A stretch of DNA of 64,000 bases from Allomyces macrogynus ATCC 38327 (Eukaryota; Blastocladiomycota; Blastocladiomycetes; Blastocladiales; Blastocladiaceae). Where the stretch lies: positions 409,152-473,151 of the forward strand of contig GG745355.1 in NCBI GenBank assembly GCA_000151295.1. The letters run 5' to 3'. The notes below the pieces were generated by a model. The model saw only the letters and a list, made by a program, of their open reading frames with translations, was not told the DNA's origin and did not search any database. Within the stretch, counting starts at the first letter, position 1. Each line of letters starts with the position of its first letter. Shown one piece after another: positions 1-10,983 of this stretch. The position numbers were made by a program, and so were the translations under genes.

Positions 1-469
1 ACGCTGGAACCGTCCGAAACGAGGGATTCATCTCATCGAAGTGGTTGAGATAGTCCATATTCGACGCGCCAAAGCTCATATCAACTTTGGCGTCGCCCTG
101 CGCCCTCTGCACGAGCGCTCGCTCGCTGCTGCGCAATGGCAGCACCAGGTACCATTGGTCAATCTCCCTGTCGTAAATGAGCTTGCCGATGCTAGACGGC
201 GTCAGCTTGACCACATCCGCTTGATTCGGGTCACGCCGAGGCACACTGGCATCAGCGAAAAACGCCATGGTCGAGCGAATCGCGACGCGGATGCACGGTG
301 CGTAAAAGACCGGAGCTGCAAGGGCAAGGTGCAGGAGTGCGTGATTCTGCTTGCACTCGGACTCGGACGAGGCCAGGACACGGGCCAGGTGGTCGAGGAC
401 AATACTGGGCAGCTGCTGAAGCATTGGTGCTGGGCCCGTCGGCGAGTGCAAGGTCGTTATGTTGCTCAT
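1..469 (-). CDS. F-box-like/LRR family protein, N-terminal part (runs off left edge)
   Basis: The frame is open from an ATG at 469 down to base 1, so only about 156 residues are seen and the C-terminus lies outside the window. It opens with the family's F-box-like block (LPSIVLDHLARVLA, then LHLALAAPVFYAPCIRVAIR), the same pattern as the intact gene at 26446-28200 (LDTLPDQVIHDIAV, then LRLALAASGLFAPCLRFAIE). After it comes the conserved WYLVLPLRSSER stretch. F-box proteins usually bridge Skp1 to a substrate held by C-terminal repeats; that role is inferred from the architecture and no partner is shown. No stop interrupts the visible part, so this copy may be functional, unlike its immediate neighbours. 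Confidence 0.6.
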   Translation of the reverse strand, partial: MSNITTLHSPTGPAPMLQQLPSIVLDHLARVLASSESECKQNHALLHLALAAPVFYAPCIRVAIRSTMAFFADASVPRRDPNQADVVKLTPSSIGKLIYDREIDQWYLVLPLRSSERALVQRAQGDAKVDMSFGASNMDYLNHFDEMNPSFRTVPA

Positions 470-1045
470 GGTTACAGAAGAATGCGTGTAGTGCGCAACG
501 CCGGGTCGTTGCTGTCAATCGGCCGCGGCGGGAGATGAGCACAACTCATAAAAATGTTTGGAGCCTCCTGCGTGTTCTGCGTCAAACCGAACTCTGCAAT
601 TTACAACGAGAACAAAGCGAGAAGCTTTGACACCTCAAACACGGTCAAAGCACGACATTTCGTCCTCACGGCGCTAGTAAAGCATGGTTGCGCGTCAGAA
701 ACAAGGATGAGAGGTGGAAGCACCTCGGAGGAGAGCCCAGTCTTCGCATAGCTGACACATTTGCCTGCCTGCAGTACAGGCAGGTCCATGATGGTGTCAG
801 CAATCTGCTGTCGTTCTCTGCTGGGCAAGAAGAACAGAACAAACTTTTGATTGTGGTCCCAAGTCGGTCCGTATCGACGATTGTTCATTGCAGACAACAA
901 TTCCTTGGTCAAGGAAGGTCGAGAGTCAACAAAACGAGCACCCAGGGACGCCCGTTACCTGCATAAACTATGAAGTCACGAACCCAACGACCGGCCTAAT
1001 CATCGACCCATTTCTCTATCTGTTTAACAATGCAAAACGCGCGGC
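470..1045. other. Intergenic stretch without a supported gene
   Basis: A minus-strand open frame of 103 codons at 601-912 contains QKFVLFFLPSRERQQI, faintly like the LVLPLRSSER segment of the F-box/LRR family. The match is too weak to call. Nothing else stands out. Confidence 0.4.
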
Positions 1046-2230
1046 TCAACTCTGTATCCCTTCCGAATTTCGTCCAAAGGCACGCAGCCGCAACCCGTTT
1101 CCAACCCGTGTCATGCCACGCGTCAGCATCCGCGCCAGTAGAGATATCGCCACCTCGTCCCCAGCAGCAAAATAGTTGCTCAGATCCAGCATCTCGAGTC
1201 CGCGCGGGAGCGCGTACACCCAATCAGCAAACTGGCCGTCAACACCGCAGTTGCTCATGTCAAAGAGATAGAGCCGCTCAGGTGGATCAATCGGCCCCTG
1301 GTTCAGGTCGCTGTTTTCAGGCAGAGCAAGTCGGCGTGAACTCGACGGCCAGCAAAAGCGCGCCAGGTCACTGTTGGTCAAGAGAGAGCGTCGGAGGGTC
1401 AGCAACATGAGACGCAAGGGAAGGTAGTTCACAAGAAGCGGCACGATTGTCTTTGTCCCGATGGAGCCCGCCCAGGTACAGCTCCGTCAGGGAAAGCGGC
1501 AGCCGTGGCACAAGCGCAGCAAGCGCCGCTACGCCCGCGTTAGGACCATGAGACATAAGCTCAAGCGACAGGGACTGCAGAGTCGGTGCCAGTGGAAGGC
1601 GCGCGCCCGTGGCAACATTCCATACCGGAATAGCGACTTGAAGCGACTTGATCGCTCGAGGGAGGCGCGACACCAACAGCGGCAGCGAAGAAACATGGGG
1701 CTGATCCATTTCCAGAACCGTCAGGCCAAATGTCTCCATCTCGGCTGGGAAATGCAGCGCGAGTCGTTCCAATCCGGCAAGCTCGTGGTCAGGGTCCTGC
1801 AGGTTCGAGTCAGGTTGCGGAATCCCGTTCGTGGAGGTGCTGCAAACACAGTCTCGCTCAGCTGCGAAGGCAGGAAAAAGTAGATGCCAAGCCTGACCAG
1901 GGCTGGGACCCGTGGAATGAGCTGCGCGAGGACGGCGAGGATCGAGCGACGATCCCTGACCGAGTCTAGACCAAGTTCGAGCGACCGCAGTGTCATGGGA
2001 GCGTGCGCGAGGAAGTGGGAGAGACTCGCCGTTCATGCTAGCCTGACATGGCCAAACAGAGAGGTGTCGAAGACTGGGGGGCAGGGCCCAGAAGATGCGG
2101 TGGGCTTGAGAAGAGGTGGGGGCAACAGCATGGGACAGGCTGAGCTTTACGAGAGTGTCCGGGAGCTCAATCATCTCCCATGGAACCTTGCGGCGAAATT
2201 CCAGTTCGATACACTGTGTGGGAACGAGTT
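1046..2230 (-). pseudogene. F-box/LRR family copy, LRR portion only, frameshifted
   Basis: The LRR part of the family (compare 26446-28200) can be followed through three frame changes. It reads IELPDTLVKLSLSHAVAP down to about 2030, switches to the frame holding LRSLELGLDSVRDRRSILAV (about 1996-1800), returns to the first frame for LERLALHFPAEMETFGL and the following repeats, then moves to a third frame (1444-1046) for the C-terminal end, ending GRNSEGIQS and a stop. The N-terminal F-box block is absent. The neighbour at 2171-3079 supplies an F-box block already joined to C-terminal repeats, so the two look like products of unequal recombination between tandem copies. Introns cannot explain all the switches because no splice sites fit them. 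Confidence 0.6.
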
Positions 2231-3079
2231 GACGAGCCCCGTCGATCGTACGTCCTTGAAAATCGAAGCGTCGAAGCTAGACGTTCGGGACGGTGACACT
2301 TCCAGATTGTGAAGCACGCCGACTGGACCGACCGTTAACTCGTTGCTCGCCAATTGAAGCATGCGTAGCGATCGCGGCCACATGAAATGTGAGACATCGG
2401 CATCAGTCAGGCCACATTCAGAGAGAGCCAAAGAAACAATGATGCGGGGCAAGTGCCACGCCAATCTTGAAGCGTCAGGCGTCCCGCCAATCGGCCAACC
2501 GGAGAGCCACAAGCTCAACAAAGTCGTCGGCAGCCGTGGGATTGCCGCAAACGCGGCAACCTCCCTTGCATTTAGCGAATGGTCCCAGGGATCATCGCGG
2601 CGCCAATCCGCCGCACTGAGCGACAGCGGCTTGAGAGTGGGTTCAAGCGCGAGTTGGCGGCCCATAGCTTCGTCCGAAGTCGGAAGATCACTCAAAAACT
2701 GCGAGTGGGTTACGCGTGGCAGCTGAGAAATGAGACGCTGCAACTCGGGCGTTGGATGAGACACCAGCAGAGACTGGATGTCACCGCCAGTTGTGGACTT
2801 GGTCGGGTGACAGTTTCCAATTGTTAAAGCGTGCAGAGCAAACTTGTCCGACCGTGACGATCGGCGCACGAGCTGGTAAATAAAAGGGCTCGTCACAGGG
2901 AGGCAGCTGTGGAGAGCGACGTGGACGCATGGCGCGTAAAGAGTTGGGGCGGCAAGCGCGAGAGACATCACCGAGGGTCGATCGGCCCATTCCAAGAATT
3001 CAGCAATGCGGCGCACAACGAGGTCTGGCGGGGCGTCGAGTTGGCTGCTTGCCACAATGCGGCCGGTTGTGGCCATCAT
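2171..3079 (-). pseudogene. F-box/LRR family copy with internal deletion (chimeric)
   Basis: A 302-codon open frame starts MMATTGRIVASSQ and carries the F-box-like block (APPDLVVRRIAEFLEW, then LALAAPTLYAPCVHVAL). It then jumps straight to the last LRRs of the family (PTTLLSLWLSGWPIGGTPD, ALSECGLTDADVSHFMWPRS, LQLASNELTVGPVG). About 250 residues present in the 584-residue intact paralogue (26446-28200) are missing between the two parts. Near 2230 the frame is lost, although recognisable family sequence goes on in another frame. It could still make a short F-box/LRR protein of about 300 residues, but I read it as a recombination relic. Confidence 0.5.
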
Positions 3080-3503
3080 GGTGCTGTGGATTGGGAGTGT
3101 GGATCAGTGGTGTAGCGCCTGCAGCCAATGGTCGCGTTGTGAACGGTCACGAAGCGATGGAACGACTCTTTCCACTTGCCTGTCTTCACTCCTTCAATGT
3201 CATCACTCCTTCAAATATCCGGTCCGTACGCTTTGATCTCAATGGGCAAGCAGCACGTACACCTTTTGAGCACTCGAGTCTCAGTTGAGCGCTCTTGATT
3301 CATGTCAGAGGCGCTCGTGCTTTGCGAAGGCTGTGAAGTGTGGTGAAGTACTCCTGGCATCGGCAGCAAGAGAATAGACCTGTGAAGTGCACTGATTGCG
3401 GAATGCATGCTCTGGTGGCCGGTTTTGAAGAACGACGTCAACAAATTCGATTCTGATTTCATGTTCCTGAAAGCAACTCTTCAACACTCCTCCTGCATGA
3501 CCA
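3080..3503. other. Intergenic stretch, no gene seen
   Basis: Lies between two broken F-box/LRR copies. Open frames here show no family motif or other recognisable domain. Confidence 0.4.
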
Positions 3504-5450
3504 TCAAGCCAATCCCTCCATGGTCCGTGCGACGCCCAGCATGACAGCCCGAAGTTGAGCAGCAGCCATCTCTGACACGCTTGTCTCAACGACGTTGGTC
3601 CCCAACCGCATCGTCGATGAATTGCGCGCCAGGAGCGCCACGGAGAACTGGTCACCAACCGTGTTGCAAGCCAACCTGATCGACTTCAGCGACTTGGTCG
3701 GGAGCTCGTCCACCTACTGGACGTGGTCGTCGCCGAGTCGGCGGCAGCAGCTCAGAATCAACACTTCCAGTTTCCGGGGCAAACCGACTGGGCCCATCGT
3801 CAAGTCATTGACATCCAAATCGAGTCTGTAGCGAGCGGGGCCAGACGAAATGAGCGATGTCGGCATCAGTAAGGCCGCATCCAGTGAGCGTCAGGGAAAC
3901 AATGGTGTGGGGCAAGTAGTGTGCCAAGCTTGCAGCGGCAGGCGTCCCGCCAATCGGCCAACCTCACAGTAACAGGTCCAGCAATGTCGTCGGCAGCCGT
4001 GGAAAGATTTCCACAAATGCAAGTCATCCCAGGGATCATTGCACCGCCAATGCGAAGCAGTCATCGACAGCGACTTGAACGTGGTTGCAAGTGGGAGTTT
4101 CTTGCCAATGGCTTCGTCCCATATCGGGAATCACTCAGGAAAAGTGTGGGTCGGACGTGGCAGCCGAGAGAAGAGACCATGCAAAACTCGGGTGTTGGAC
4201 GAGACATCAACACATCGCAAGACGGGAAATACAAAGTCAGGTTTTCCACTACCCGGGGACATGCGGTGACAATATTCTTCAGAGCAGCCAGATCATGGAG
4301 GAATGTGATGGCTGACATCAGACGAGCTTGAATTTCAGAATCTTGAACCCAGCTTGCGGCAGGGCCAAGAACATGGACGGTTCGAGCAGAGTTGAGATGC
4401 AACGCCAAATGCACAACGTGGTCAGATGCGGGAGACGCCCGAAAAGACGCTCCAATGCGGTAACAACTGAGGGTGGAGCTGTGGCAGGCAAGTGGACTTC
4501 AAGTAACTGCAAGGACCATGGAGCCGAGACGAGCAGCCGAGTAAGGGTCGTGCCATGCTCATCATCCCCTTTCAGTTCGTTAATCGAGAGACGTATCAGC
4601 GCGGGCGGCAAGGCATTACAGCCGCGCGAACAAACGCGCGGAGGCAGCATCACGGGGTTGTACGAATATTCGGGCGTCCTGAGCGACAGTGGAAACTCGA
4701 TGTGGTTCCAAGCAACATCACCACACAGAGTAAGCTTTTTACACCGAGGGGACCTGGTCGAGCGCCGTTCCAATCCCCTTGTCCTTGAGATCATAGGAGC
4801 GAAGCTGGGACCAGGCTACGACGCGCAAGCAGTTTCTTCATTCATTGCTAACATTCAACTAAGGCTGACAAGAGCCCAAGATCTCAAGCTGTAACCTGGC
4901 TTTGACATGATAGTCTGCTTGACAGCAATGCGAGGATGTGAAACATTTTTACAGAAGCATGAGCATTTTTGGGCAATCTTGGCAACTCCTGGCCTGGAAT
5001 GGAACTTATCAGATCAGACACGAGAGATAGTCCATTTCTGCGATACTGCCTTGACCCACTCAGGATTCGGACGGCTGACTGCAGATGCGAGGCACTGGTA
5101 GCAGGCTCCAATTGCGAGAAACGCCGTCGTCAGTTCCAAATCCTTGTCGCGGCAAGATATTCAGGATCCTGTGATACTCGTCTCGAAAAGGCAGCAAGAA
5201 ATGCCACTGGATCCCGCGGCCCGTCGCGGCCTTGGTTGGGATAAAGCCGCCTTGTTAGGCGCATACAGCGAGACATTGTCCGACCGGGACGATCGGCGCA
5301 CGAGAGTTTGGAAGGCAGACGGACCCTCCCGTTGCGGATGGCGACGTGGATGCATGTTGCGTAAAGACTCGGTGCAGCAAGCGCGAGATACATCAACGCA
5401 AGGAGGTCAATCCGCTCCAAACATTCGGCACTAGCGAGGTTGCGCAGTCT
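3504..5450 (-). pseudogene. F-box/LRR family copy, full length but heavily frameshifted
   Basis: Pieces of the family occur in the correct order on the minus strand but in different frames. The F-box block is at about 5420-5300 (LLALMYLALAAPSLYATCIHVAIR). LRRs follow at 4794-4318 (LPPALIRLSINELKGDDEHG, LPHLTTLCIWRC, LPQAGFKILKFK), then 4400-4200 (LAALKNIVTACPRVVENLTL), then the late repeats at 4060-3840 (GLTDADIAHFVWPRSL). The C-terminal repeat is at 3713-3504 (LKSIRLACNTVGDQFSVALL). Each piece aligns with a segment of the intact gene at 26446-28200. The region between the F-box and the first LRR is eroded. No single product can be made. Confidence 0.6.
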
Positions 5451-6012
5451 GGTGTCCGGTGGTCTGCTTCATATTAAATATTCCCAACCTCTCTGGCGCA
5501 CTTGGGTCTGGAATATGATGTAGCGGCAGCATGCGCAAAAATTGTCCACCAATTTTAACGGCATCACATGGGACGGTTTGAGCAGTTTGATGTTTGAGAG
5601 AGCAAACTTCATCGACATCGACCGCATCCACCACACGATATGCCCAAGCAAGAAATTGCCGTTCCCTGCTGCAACAAAATTGCCGCTTTGTATCAGGATT
5701 GCCATGTAAGCTCTGTGCAGCAGCGTGAATGAGAAATGAACGTGGTGCTGCTTGGCGAAAATCGAAGATTTCGGAAAAGTGCTGGCAAGAGGGCTGTCGG
5801 AAGTGTTCCAACACCGTACCGCATGGCGACCTGACCTCGCCGCGGGTCGCGCCTGTTTCGTGGTGGACGCGCATTCCACAATGCTTGGCACGCGGCAAGT
5901 CTTCCAACCCCACCCTTGCAACCCATTGGCCTGACCGTTGCTGACACGATGGTCCGCTGCAATCCATCCAACGCCAATCATATCCGCATTGCTTCTCTCC
6001 ACATAACCCCAC
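5451..6012. other. Stretch without a recognisable gene
   Basis: Two overlapping minus-strand open frames (5431-6012 and 5469-6083) run across it, but neither shows a domain, family motif or the splice pattern of the neighbours. It lies just downstream of the dehydrogenase stop and may hold its 3' untranslated region. Confidence 0.35.
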
Positions 6013-7839
6013 TCACTCCTCGTCGACCATCCCCTCCCCTTGCGCGTACCGCACCCAATCGTCCCCATGCACCAACCCGGCAATGATCTTGGCGCCGCGG
6101 TGGCCCCAAATCGGGTGCGGCTCCTTCATGCGCGCATCGGCCTCGCGCAAAGCAATCGCCTGCGTCGTATCGCGGGCGACGGTCGCTGTGCGCAGGACAC
6201 GCAGCGTCGTGTTGTAGATCGACTGCTCCCAGTCGTACCCGAGGTGGCGGAGCAGCAGGTCGTCGTCGGGCACGATGTAACCCGCGGCCTCGTCGGCGCA
6301 GTGCACGATGCCCATGCGGTTCACGAGGAAGTCGGGCACGTAGATGATGCCACGCGCGGAAAGGGCGTCGGCGGTGATCTTGACGTCTGCAGGGAGGACG
6401 TGCGAAGGATTTCGGTCAGTCACCTGCTCAGGGCAAGAAACCCGACCATTCGCAAAAACGTACCCAAGAGCTGGTTGTTGGCCGCGCCGCACACGATCTT
6501 AGCCTGGATCTTGGGCACTGTCTCGGCATTCAGGCCCCCGCCCGTCGCGCACGGGCACACGGCATCGACGCCCGGCATCGTGAGTACCATATGGTCGCCG
6601 CGCGGCACACTCACAAACTCGACGCGGTCCGCCGGGTACGCCTTGACGCGATCGATCCCGGGCAAAATCTTCTCCACCTCAACGTGCGCGACCACCACCT
6701 TCTTCACGCCTGCGAGATGCACCAGGTCGTGCACGAGATTCGACCCGACGTGCCCAAAGCCCTGCACGAGCACCGTCGCCTTGCGCAGCAACTCGGGCCC
6801 CATCTTCGCGTCCATGCCGCTCTGCTCGGCCAAGAACGTGAACGCGGCCTCGAGCCCGCGCAGGACGCCGCGCGCCGTGGGCGGTGCTGGACTGCCGGAC
6901 CCGCCGAGCGAGCGCGGGATCGTGGTCGCGAACCGCGTACGCGAGTAGAGGTGGATCATGTCGGGCCGGTTGACGCCGGCGTCGCCGGCGGTCACGAAGC
7001 AGCCCTTGAGCTGCGTGATAAACTCGCCGTATTCCTCGAACACGATCTGCCGCGCGGTCGCGTCGTCAGTGGAGGAAAGGCCGGTACCGGAGTTGCGCGC
7101 CATGCAGCCCTTGGCGCCGCCCCACCAGATGCCGGCTAGATGCGCGCGGGAACTGTGGGTGAGATCAAATGGAAGAAATGGATCGTGAACGCTGGCGCAG
7201 CGTACCGAGAGCCGTCTTCTGGGCCATGCCACGCGACAGGCGCAGACCGTCGCGGAAAAGTGATTCTGGCGAAGAGCAAGGAGCGGTGAGCCGATTTACA
7301 ATGGTGCCAAGACGAACGGCACGATCTTACCAACTGTGTCATAGATGCAATGGCGCACACCACCCGCGCCAGGACCGCGAACCGTGTTATAGACAAACGC
7401 GCTCTGAACAACACGGCGCAAAACATCTCCAATCAGCATCGATGCATTCTTCCACTCTGAAAAAACACGACCACCGGCCACGCACCATCAACACGCGACT
7501 CTTGCGGCCGACCGACACGAAGATCCCTTCGTGCTTGTCAAAATCGCGCCCGGCTAGCATGTCTTCCTCGAGCCACGGGATCAAGTTGACAACGGCCGCG
7601 TGCGACGCGTAAAACTGGCCCTGGCCAACACGCGCAGGCATGAACACGCCTGCGTCACGCGCAAGACCCACCGGGCCGCTGACTGCAGGGTGGTACGTGA
7701 TCGAAAAGGCCCAGATGTTGCGTGCAAGAAGCGCGGCCACAATCGCGTCGGGAGTTTGCTTCATGAACGCGGCCGCGGTCGGGAACAGCGGCTCAGCGGG
7801 TGAGATCGTCGGGGCCGCAGCGGTGGTAGTGGTGGTCAT
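6013..7839 (-). CDS. Glu/Leu/Phe/Val (ELFV) dehydrogenase family protein
   Basis: Five exons (7839-7486, 7403-7331, 7265-7206, 7135-6464, 6386-6013) join in frame to 510 residues. ELFV dehydrogenases reversibly deaminate an amino acid to its 2-oxoacid with NAD(P). The N-terminal substrate domain has NTVRGPGAGGVRHC (leucine-dehydrogenase style), then GLRLSRGMAQKTAL and GGAKG at 168-172, whose Lys171 is the expected catalytic lysine region. The dinucleotide fold shows VQGFGHVGSN (GxGxxG, 288-293). The C-terminal part has VCGAANNQLL and YVPDFLVNRMG. The first ~35 residues (MTTTTTAAAP) are low complexity; a mitochondrial signal is not obvious. The pattern is closer to leucine dehydrogenase than to canonical fungal NADP-glutamate dehydrogenase, so the substrate is uncertain. 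Donors are gtgcg, gtaag, gtacg, gtacg. Confidence 0.88.
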
Positions 7840-8223
7840 GGTGCTGAGGTCGTGATGCGGGTTCGCGTTTGGTGTAGATGCAGGAGGAGAGCGCCTGCGC
7901 TGTCTCAAACAACAAGCGGAGAGAAAGGAAAAGTCGCGGACAGCCGGCCCGATTTCCTTCAGTTTGCCGCCCATCGCGGCGAACAACACCAACGCTTGCC
8001 CGAGAAACAAGGACGATCCATTTGAATTTATTATTTGCAGCAAGTGCGAGCGCCCATCGTCGCTTGGCTCGGTCATTTGTCGGCGTCGTGACTGAAGGTG
8101 GCGGCGGGCAGTGCAGTTGGGGCTGGACACGTCCACGCCAGAGCCAATGATTCAGATACCCGTGATCGTGACCAGCACCACGTCAGCCACTTCAGCAGCT
8201 TTTCGTTCCTCGCCGCTTGCAAA
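7840..8223. other. Divergent intergenic region between the dehydrogenase and TFB5
   Basis: Presumed shared promoter region of two divergently transcribed genes. No TATA-like or repeated element stood out. Confidence 0.4.
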
Positions 8224-8764
8224 ATGCCCAAGACGCAGCCCGGCATCCTCTTGGAATGGTGAGTTGCTGCATGCAACTGCTGTCTTGATGGGCATGACGG
8301 TGGTGGCGGGGCGCGGCCCGCTGTTTAAATCAGCTGAACTGACCTGACTGATTGTCAACTCAACGTTGTGATGGCAGCGACTCGACGGTCAAGCACGTTC
8401 GCGCTCACTCTTGCGCTTCTCTTGCTTCTCATCCCGCTCAACACGTTCAACCCGAATTTAGATCGTGCTGATGCTCAATGAGCGTCGCGAGCAGGAGCGG
8501 CCCGGGTACCCCGGCTTTGTGCTCGAGGACCTCGACGACACGCACCTGTTCCTGGTAGGGTCCGACGATGTCCTTCGTGACGTTCGCTCCACCATCAACG
8601 CGCAGCTCGACGAGTCGCGCAAGCCGCGGTCGATGAAGGACCCGCAGGCGGCCGCACGGCTCCGTGGTCGTGGGCGTGGCCGGGGTGATGGCCGACAATT
8701 TGTAAATACAGGATTCATAAATGTTTGCCAAGCGTGCGATGAGGTGAGCGACCACGACAGATAG
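8224..8764 (+). CDS. TFB5: TFIIH subunit TTDA/Tfb5
   Basis: Three exons (8224-8258, 8378-8396, 8462-8764) give 118 residues. Family members are about 70 residues and stabilise Tfb2/p52 in the TFIIH core for transcription and nucleotide excision repair. The N-terminus PGILLECDSTVKHIVLMLNE matches the family's GVLVECDPAMKQ pattern. The hallmark LEDLDDTHLFLVGSDDVLRD follows, then a helix INAQLDESRK. A C-terminal extension of about 50 residues includes an RGRGRGRG tract and is not typical; an unspotted intron or a later stop is possible. The middle exon is only 19 nt but is needed to supply the invariant CD and to keep frame. It is convergent with the ChaC gene. Confidence 0.85.
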
Positions 8765-8787
8765 AGAGATACAATACTTCATGTCAG

Positions 8788-9983
8788 TTAGCTCAAACTG
8801 CCGTTGCTGGCGGCTGCCGAGCGTGCATCCGCATTGGCGTGACCACTCTCCTTGGCCCGTCGCAATGACAGAACGCGCTCCTCGAGCTCGTACAGGTGGT
8901 GGTCGACGGCTTCTGGCGCCAGCTCGTGCATGGCGCGCGCCAGGTTGAGCAGGTACTCGTCGTTGGGGCCCGACGGGCCTAGCGTGACAATGGTCAGCAA
9001 TTCTTCTCCATAGAATGCGCGCACGTCACCACAAATTGACGCACCCTTGGCGGTCGCAATCTGCTGCGCAAGCTCGGTCAGCGGCTTGTACCCGTGAAAC
9101 GACGAGTTTTTGGTCGTGCCGATGAAGCAAATGGCCTGGAAAACAGTGGAGAGCAATGAGGTGAGGATTGATGAATCACTCCGTCCACTGGCGGGAGAGT
9201 GGGCGCACCTTGGAAATGATCGGCTCCTTGTCGGTCTGGTGCTGGAAAATGTCGACGAGGTGCTCTGTGTAGCCGTCCTACAAACCATCGTCAGTGTGAG
9301 CTTTCGGCACGTCGTCTGCACGGCAAAAGCATGAGCGCTCGTACTTTTTCGCGGTGCCTGAGGTGTGCGAGCACCTCGTCCACCTGCTCATCGGGCAAAC
9401 GGTACGCCATTCCCCACGTCACACAATCTTCGGGCGCGCGATGCTACAGGAGGCGACAAACGGCCCAACGACAATGTCACGAAAATGGTCGACTTGCAAC
9501 GAAAGTCGTGGGAGACGTCAACACGCACTTCGTCCTTCATTTCCTTCCACTCGTCAAGCGGAATCAGCGTCACGACACGACCGGGTGCGCCAGGAACGCC
9601 GCGATGGTCGTGACTCCCTAGAGGTGAGAGTTCCAACTCGTGAGCAACGACGATCAAGGGGCAATTCGGACCATGCTGCGTGCGTACCTTGCCAAAACCG
9701 GCGGACGAAGCCTTGAGCGTGATTCGCATCGCGATGCGCACGTACGACAAGGTGAGCATGATACGGAGCAATCGCACTTGCGCATCGACGGTAACCACGA
9801 CGGGAATATATACCTCTGATCAGACCCGGTACGCTAAATACGGTCGAAAGAGGACTGGATGAGCACAGTGCCGTGGGCATGACAGGTAACGCGCAACCAA
9901 ACGAACCGGTCGACGACGGGGAAGTCGACCTTCCAGATCAGACTGCCGTAACCGAAAATCCACACGCCAGGTTTGCCGGCCAT
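8788..9983 (-). CDS. ChaC-type glutathione-specific gamma-glutamylcyclotransferase
   Basis: Seven exons (9983-9907, 9815-9796, 9711-9688, 9617-9529, 9443-9345, 9277-9209, 9135-8788) total 726 nt, 241 residues. ChaC enzymes cleave cytosolic glutathione to 5-oxoproline and Cys-Gly. Seen in order: FGYGSLIW (10-17, the gamma-glutamyl binding loop), FVRRFWQG, SHDHRGVPGAPGRVVTL, VTWGMAYRLP, DGYTEHLV, and the C-terminal GPSGPNDEYLLNLARAMHEL of the family. The 20-nt second exon is the least certain, but without it the frame breaks, and with it the distance from the FP motif to RRFWQG matches relatives. The tail past residue 215 is Ala/Ser rich. Donors are mainly gtacg/gtgcg. Confidence 0.88.
9796..9815 (-). 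other. Predicted 20-nt microexon of the ChaC gene
   Basis: It is flanked by an upstream CAG acceptor and a downstream GTTACC donor. It restores frame between exon 1 (phase 2) and exon 3, and gives a spacer of the family's normal length before RRFWQG. Its sequence (GIYSRR) differs from the usual VGYI, so another small exon choice is possible. Confidence 0.5.
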
Positions 9984-10983
9984 GACGGTTGGGCCGATCG
10001 GTGTTGATGCAGATAGAGCGCGACGAGCGATTGTGACGCTGGAATGATCCGGTTGGGGAGGGTGGACAGTGTCACCGACACTGCACTGCTACTGCTGAAA
10101 TGCGTCGGTTGCGGTCTGTTTGGGGCTGGTTGAGCGACGGCGATCCGGTCTATCTCAGGTTCTTGATGCTCGCCGGGTTTATCTGTCAGCCGGGTCTCGC
10201 TTCGTGCTGCTGGCGGTCGCGGTCCTCGGAGAGTCGACGGCGGCCAAAATTGAATGATTATCGCAGCGGTCTGAAGAGCAATTTCGTCGTCCTGAGATGG
10301 TCGAGATGACGCCTCGACGTGGGTGGATGTGCTTGGCCGCAAGGCGCAGGATGATCGGGTGGCTCAGCACGCAACCGCGTGTTGATGCAACTGACGTGAT
10401 ACTCACCTGACCAATTCTACCGCACGCGATCTTTTCGAAGATCGCGATTCCGCTCGCGTTTCCTCTGGCCAGGAGGGCCAGGAAGACCGCAACCAGTGCA
10501 GCGCATGCATGGTGCGCAAGGATTGGATGCGCTCTGGCCGGCCTGGCAGCGGTCCCTCACGCCGACTTGTGCCGAGCACTTCTGATGCCAGTTCATGGCG
10601 AGGCTGACGAGCCGCGCACGGGGGTTCGATTGCTTGACAGAAATGGTCTCGTCAGTGCGCGTTTCGTCCAGACAGAGAGAGACCCAACAGTCGGTTCCGA
10701 TGCCCATTTACGCCTTACTACACATCGCGGTTCTGCTTTCCCGACAAGATTAGCGCATTGCCTCGTCAGTGGGTTAGCGCGTCGCCTTGTCAGATGGGGT
10801 TGCTCGACCGAGCTGTACGTTGCAATCCCACCAGAAGTGCCATCTGGATTCATCTCCCGCGCACCGCGCAAGTTCATAATGGGACCAAAACGAGCATGTT
10901 GCACGAGAGGGCGGAACCGGCCCTCTGCACCTCCTCGACCAAGCACCGCTCAAGGACCTCGTTGGACTGCCACCATGAGGAAG
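9984..10983. other. 1-kb intergenic region between ChaC and PEX10
   Basis: No protein-coding signal was recognised on either strand. It contains two stem-loops at 10425-10446 and 10465-10481 and a donor-like GGTCAG/GTGAGT on the minus strand near 10405, which could mark an unrecognised 5' leader exon of the ChaC gene. Confidence 0.4.
10425..10446. repeat. Perfect 9-bp inverted repeat with TTCG loop
   Basis: The arms CGCGATCTT (10425-10433) and AAGATCGCG (10438-10446) flank TTCG. As RNA this would be a very stable UUCG-tetraloop hairpin. A second stem, CTGGCC/GGCCAG with a 5-nt loop, follows at 10465-10481. Function unknown. Confidence 0.6.

Noticed and set aside
601..912. 103-codon minus-strand frame with LFFLPSRERQQI
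   Set aside because: Only a faint resemblance to the F-box/LRR linker; too short and isolated to call.
5431..6083. Two ~200-codon minus-strand frames
   Set aside because: No domain, no family similarity, no splice pattern; overlapping in two frames as expected for random GC-rich sequence.
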